Assembly (NCBI RefSeq): GCF_007741475.1
Contig: NZ_CP036261.1
Coordinates: 4,651,798-4,715,797 of the forward strand
Origin: Rosistilla ulvae
Lineage (GTDB): Bacteria > Planctomycetota > Planctomycetia > Pirellulales > Pirellulaceae
DNA length: 64,000 nucleotides
Direction: 5' to 3'
Shown here: piece by piece, positions 63,696 through 64,000 of the stretch
Layout: each line of letters opens with the position of its first letter
How positions within the stretch are numbered: position 1 is the stretch's first letter
Made by a program: the position numbers and the translations under genes
Notes under the pieces: model-generated
Databases searched by the model: none
What the model saw: only the letters and a program-made list of their open reading frames with translations
Told to the model about the DNA's origin: nothing

Positions 63696-64000
63696 TCCCC
63701 GGTCGTTTCTTTGTCTTCCTCCGGTCTCCAAATGCAAGGCCGCGCTCGGCGGCTAGGCTCCGCTCCGACCTTCAGGCCACAGGCCGACACACCTAATGCC
63801 GGCGGCGTAAGTCGCTGGTTCCCACACTAGGCAAATGCAACACAGAGGCCGGAGGCCGGCACAAGGTTGCGGCTCCTTCGCTGATCCTCTCATTTCCATC
63901 CTGCCCGCGGTCCCATCATCCGGTATTTGCCCAGGCGATCGGATAACGCGTTCAAACAACTTTTCTAAATTCCAACTAAAATCGTGTCACGATTTACTGG
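63696..64000. other. Intergenic region with dispersed-repeat-like sequence
   Basis: About 305 bases to the window edge. It contains short repeated GC-rich pieces (AGGCCACAGGCCGACAC near 63775, AGGCCGGAGGCCGGCAC near 63846) typical of noncoding repeats, and an AT-rich tail at 63950-64000. No supported gene. A gene may begin beyond the edge. Confidence 0.5.

Overview
The window reads as chromosomal DNA of a planctomycete, most likely a Pirellulaceae relative of Rhodopirellula, Roseimaritima or Rosistilla. The evidence is the family content: a DUF1559 prepilin-like protein paired with a small lipoprotein, a DUF1592-type cytochrome-like protein next to a DUF1552 protein, a formylglycine sulfatase, a large exported protein with the N-terminal ERLESRALLAGD motif and a C-terminal dockerin, and a full outer-membrane and lipid A gene set. 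Genes are dense and moderately GC-rich, with frequent 4-nt ATGA overlaps. The genus is an inference.

Layout. 1-2.4 kb: 5' part of map (cut by the window edge), arsC and a XylR-type regulator, all on the minus strand. 2.8-7.6 kb: DUF1559 protein, small lipoprotein, then a sialic-acid-type set of exo-sialidase, N-acetylneuraminate lyase-like aldolase and kelch mutarotase. 7.85-10.95 kb: an Mla-type lipid transporter (MlaE-MlaF-MlaD order). 11.2-15.8 kb: sugar isomerase, a glycosyltransferase translationally coupled to an LptF/G permease, and a sulfatase. 16.05-17.67 kb: an apparently intact IS4-family insertion sequence. 17.8-22.1 kb: a Tex-like S1 protein with very long acidic linkers and an RGG tail, coupled to a small unknown gene. 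22.3-30.9 kb: DUF1552, DUF1592 and the large dockerin surface protein. 31.2-41.6 kb: glnA, an MMPL permease, alcohol dehydrogenase, bioD, a KdgK/UxuB-like hexuronate pair and a secreted metallophosphoesterase. 41.5-46 kb: two small unknown genes, a GGQ release-factor-like protein, and a lipid A set (lpxD, lpxI, PAP2 phosphatase). 46.2-49.25 kb: a phosphoglycerate-mutase-like gene, probably a homoserine kinase, followed by an aspartate kinase with four ACT domains. 49.7-55.3 kb: esterase, then a MotA/TolQ-like and ExbD-like pair followed by rdgB. 55.3-63.7 kb: lipoproteins, xerC, a SelA-like protein, trpC, a sugar isomerase and an FAD oxidoreductase.

How the genes work together. Envelope construction is the strongest theme: lpxD, lpxI, PAP2, LptF/G, MlaEFD, several lipoproteins and the MMPL permease all fit a Gram-negative-type, LPS-bearing envelope. 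The second theme is breakdown of complex glycans: sialidase, aldolase and mutarotase, sulfatase, hexuronate enzymes, TIM-barrel isomerases and the surface proteins. Amino-acid and nitrogen genes (glnA, the aspartate kinase pair, trpC, bioD) are scattered.

No CRISPR array, prophage or recognisable defence island was found, and no tRNA or rRNA. The most unusual items are proteins that keep a known fold but lose its key residue: the SelA-like protein has Gly where SelA carries its PLP lysine; the ExbD-like partner has Ser where ExbD carries its proton-relay Asp; and the glutamine synthetase has Phe where the adenylylated Tyr should be. All alignments were made by eye from memory of the families, without database searches.
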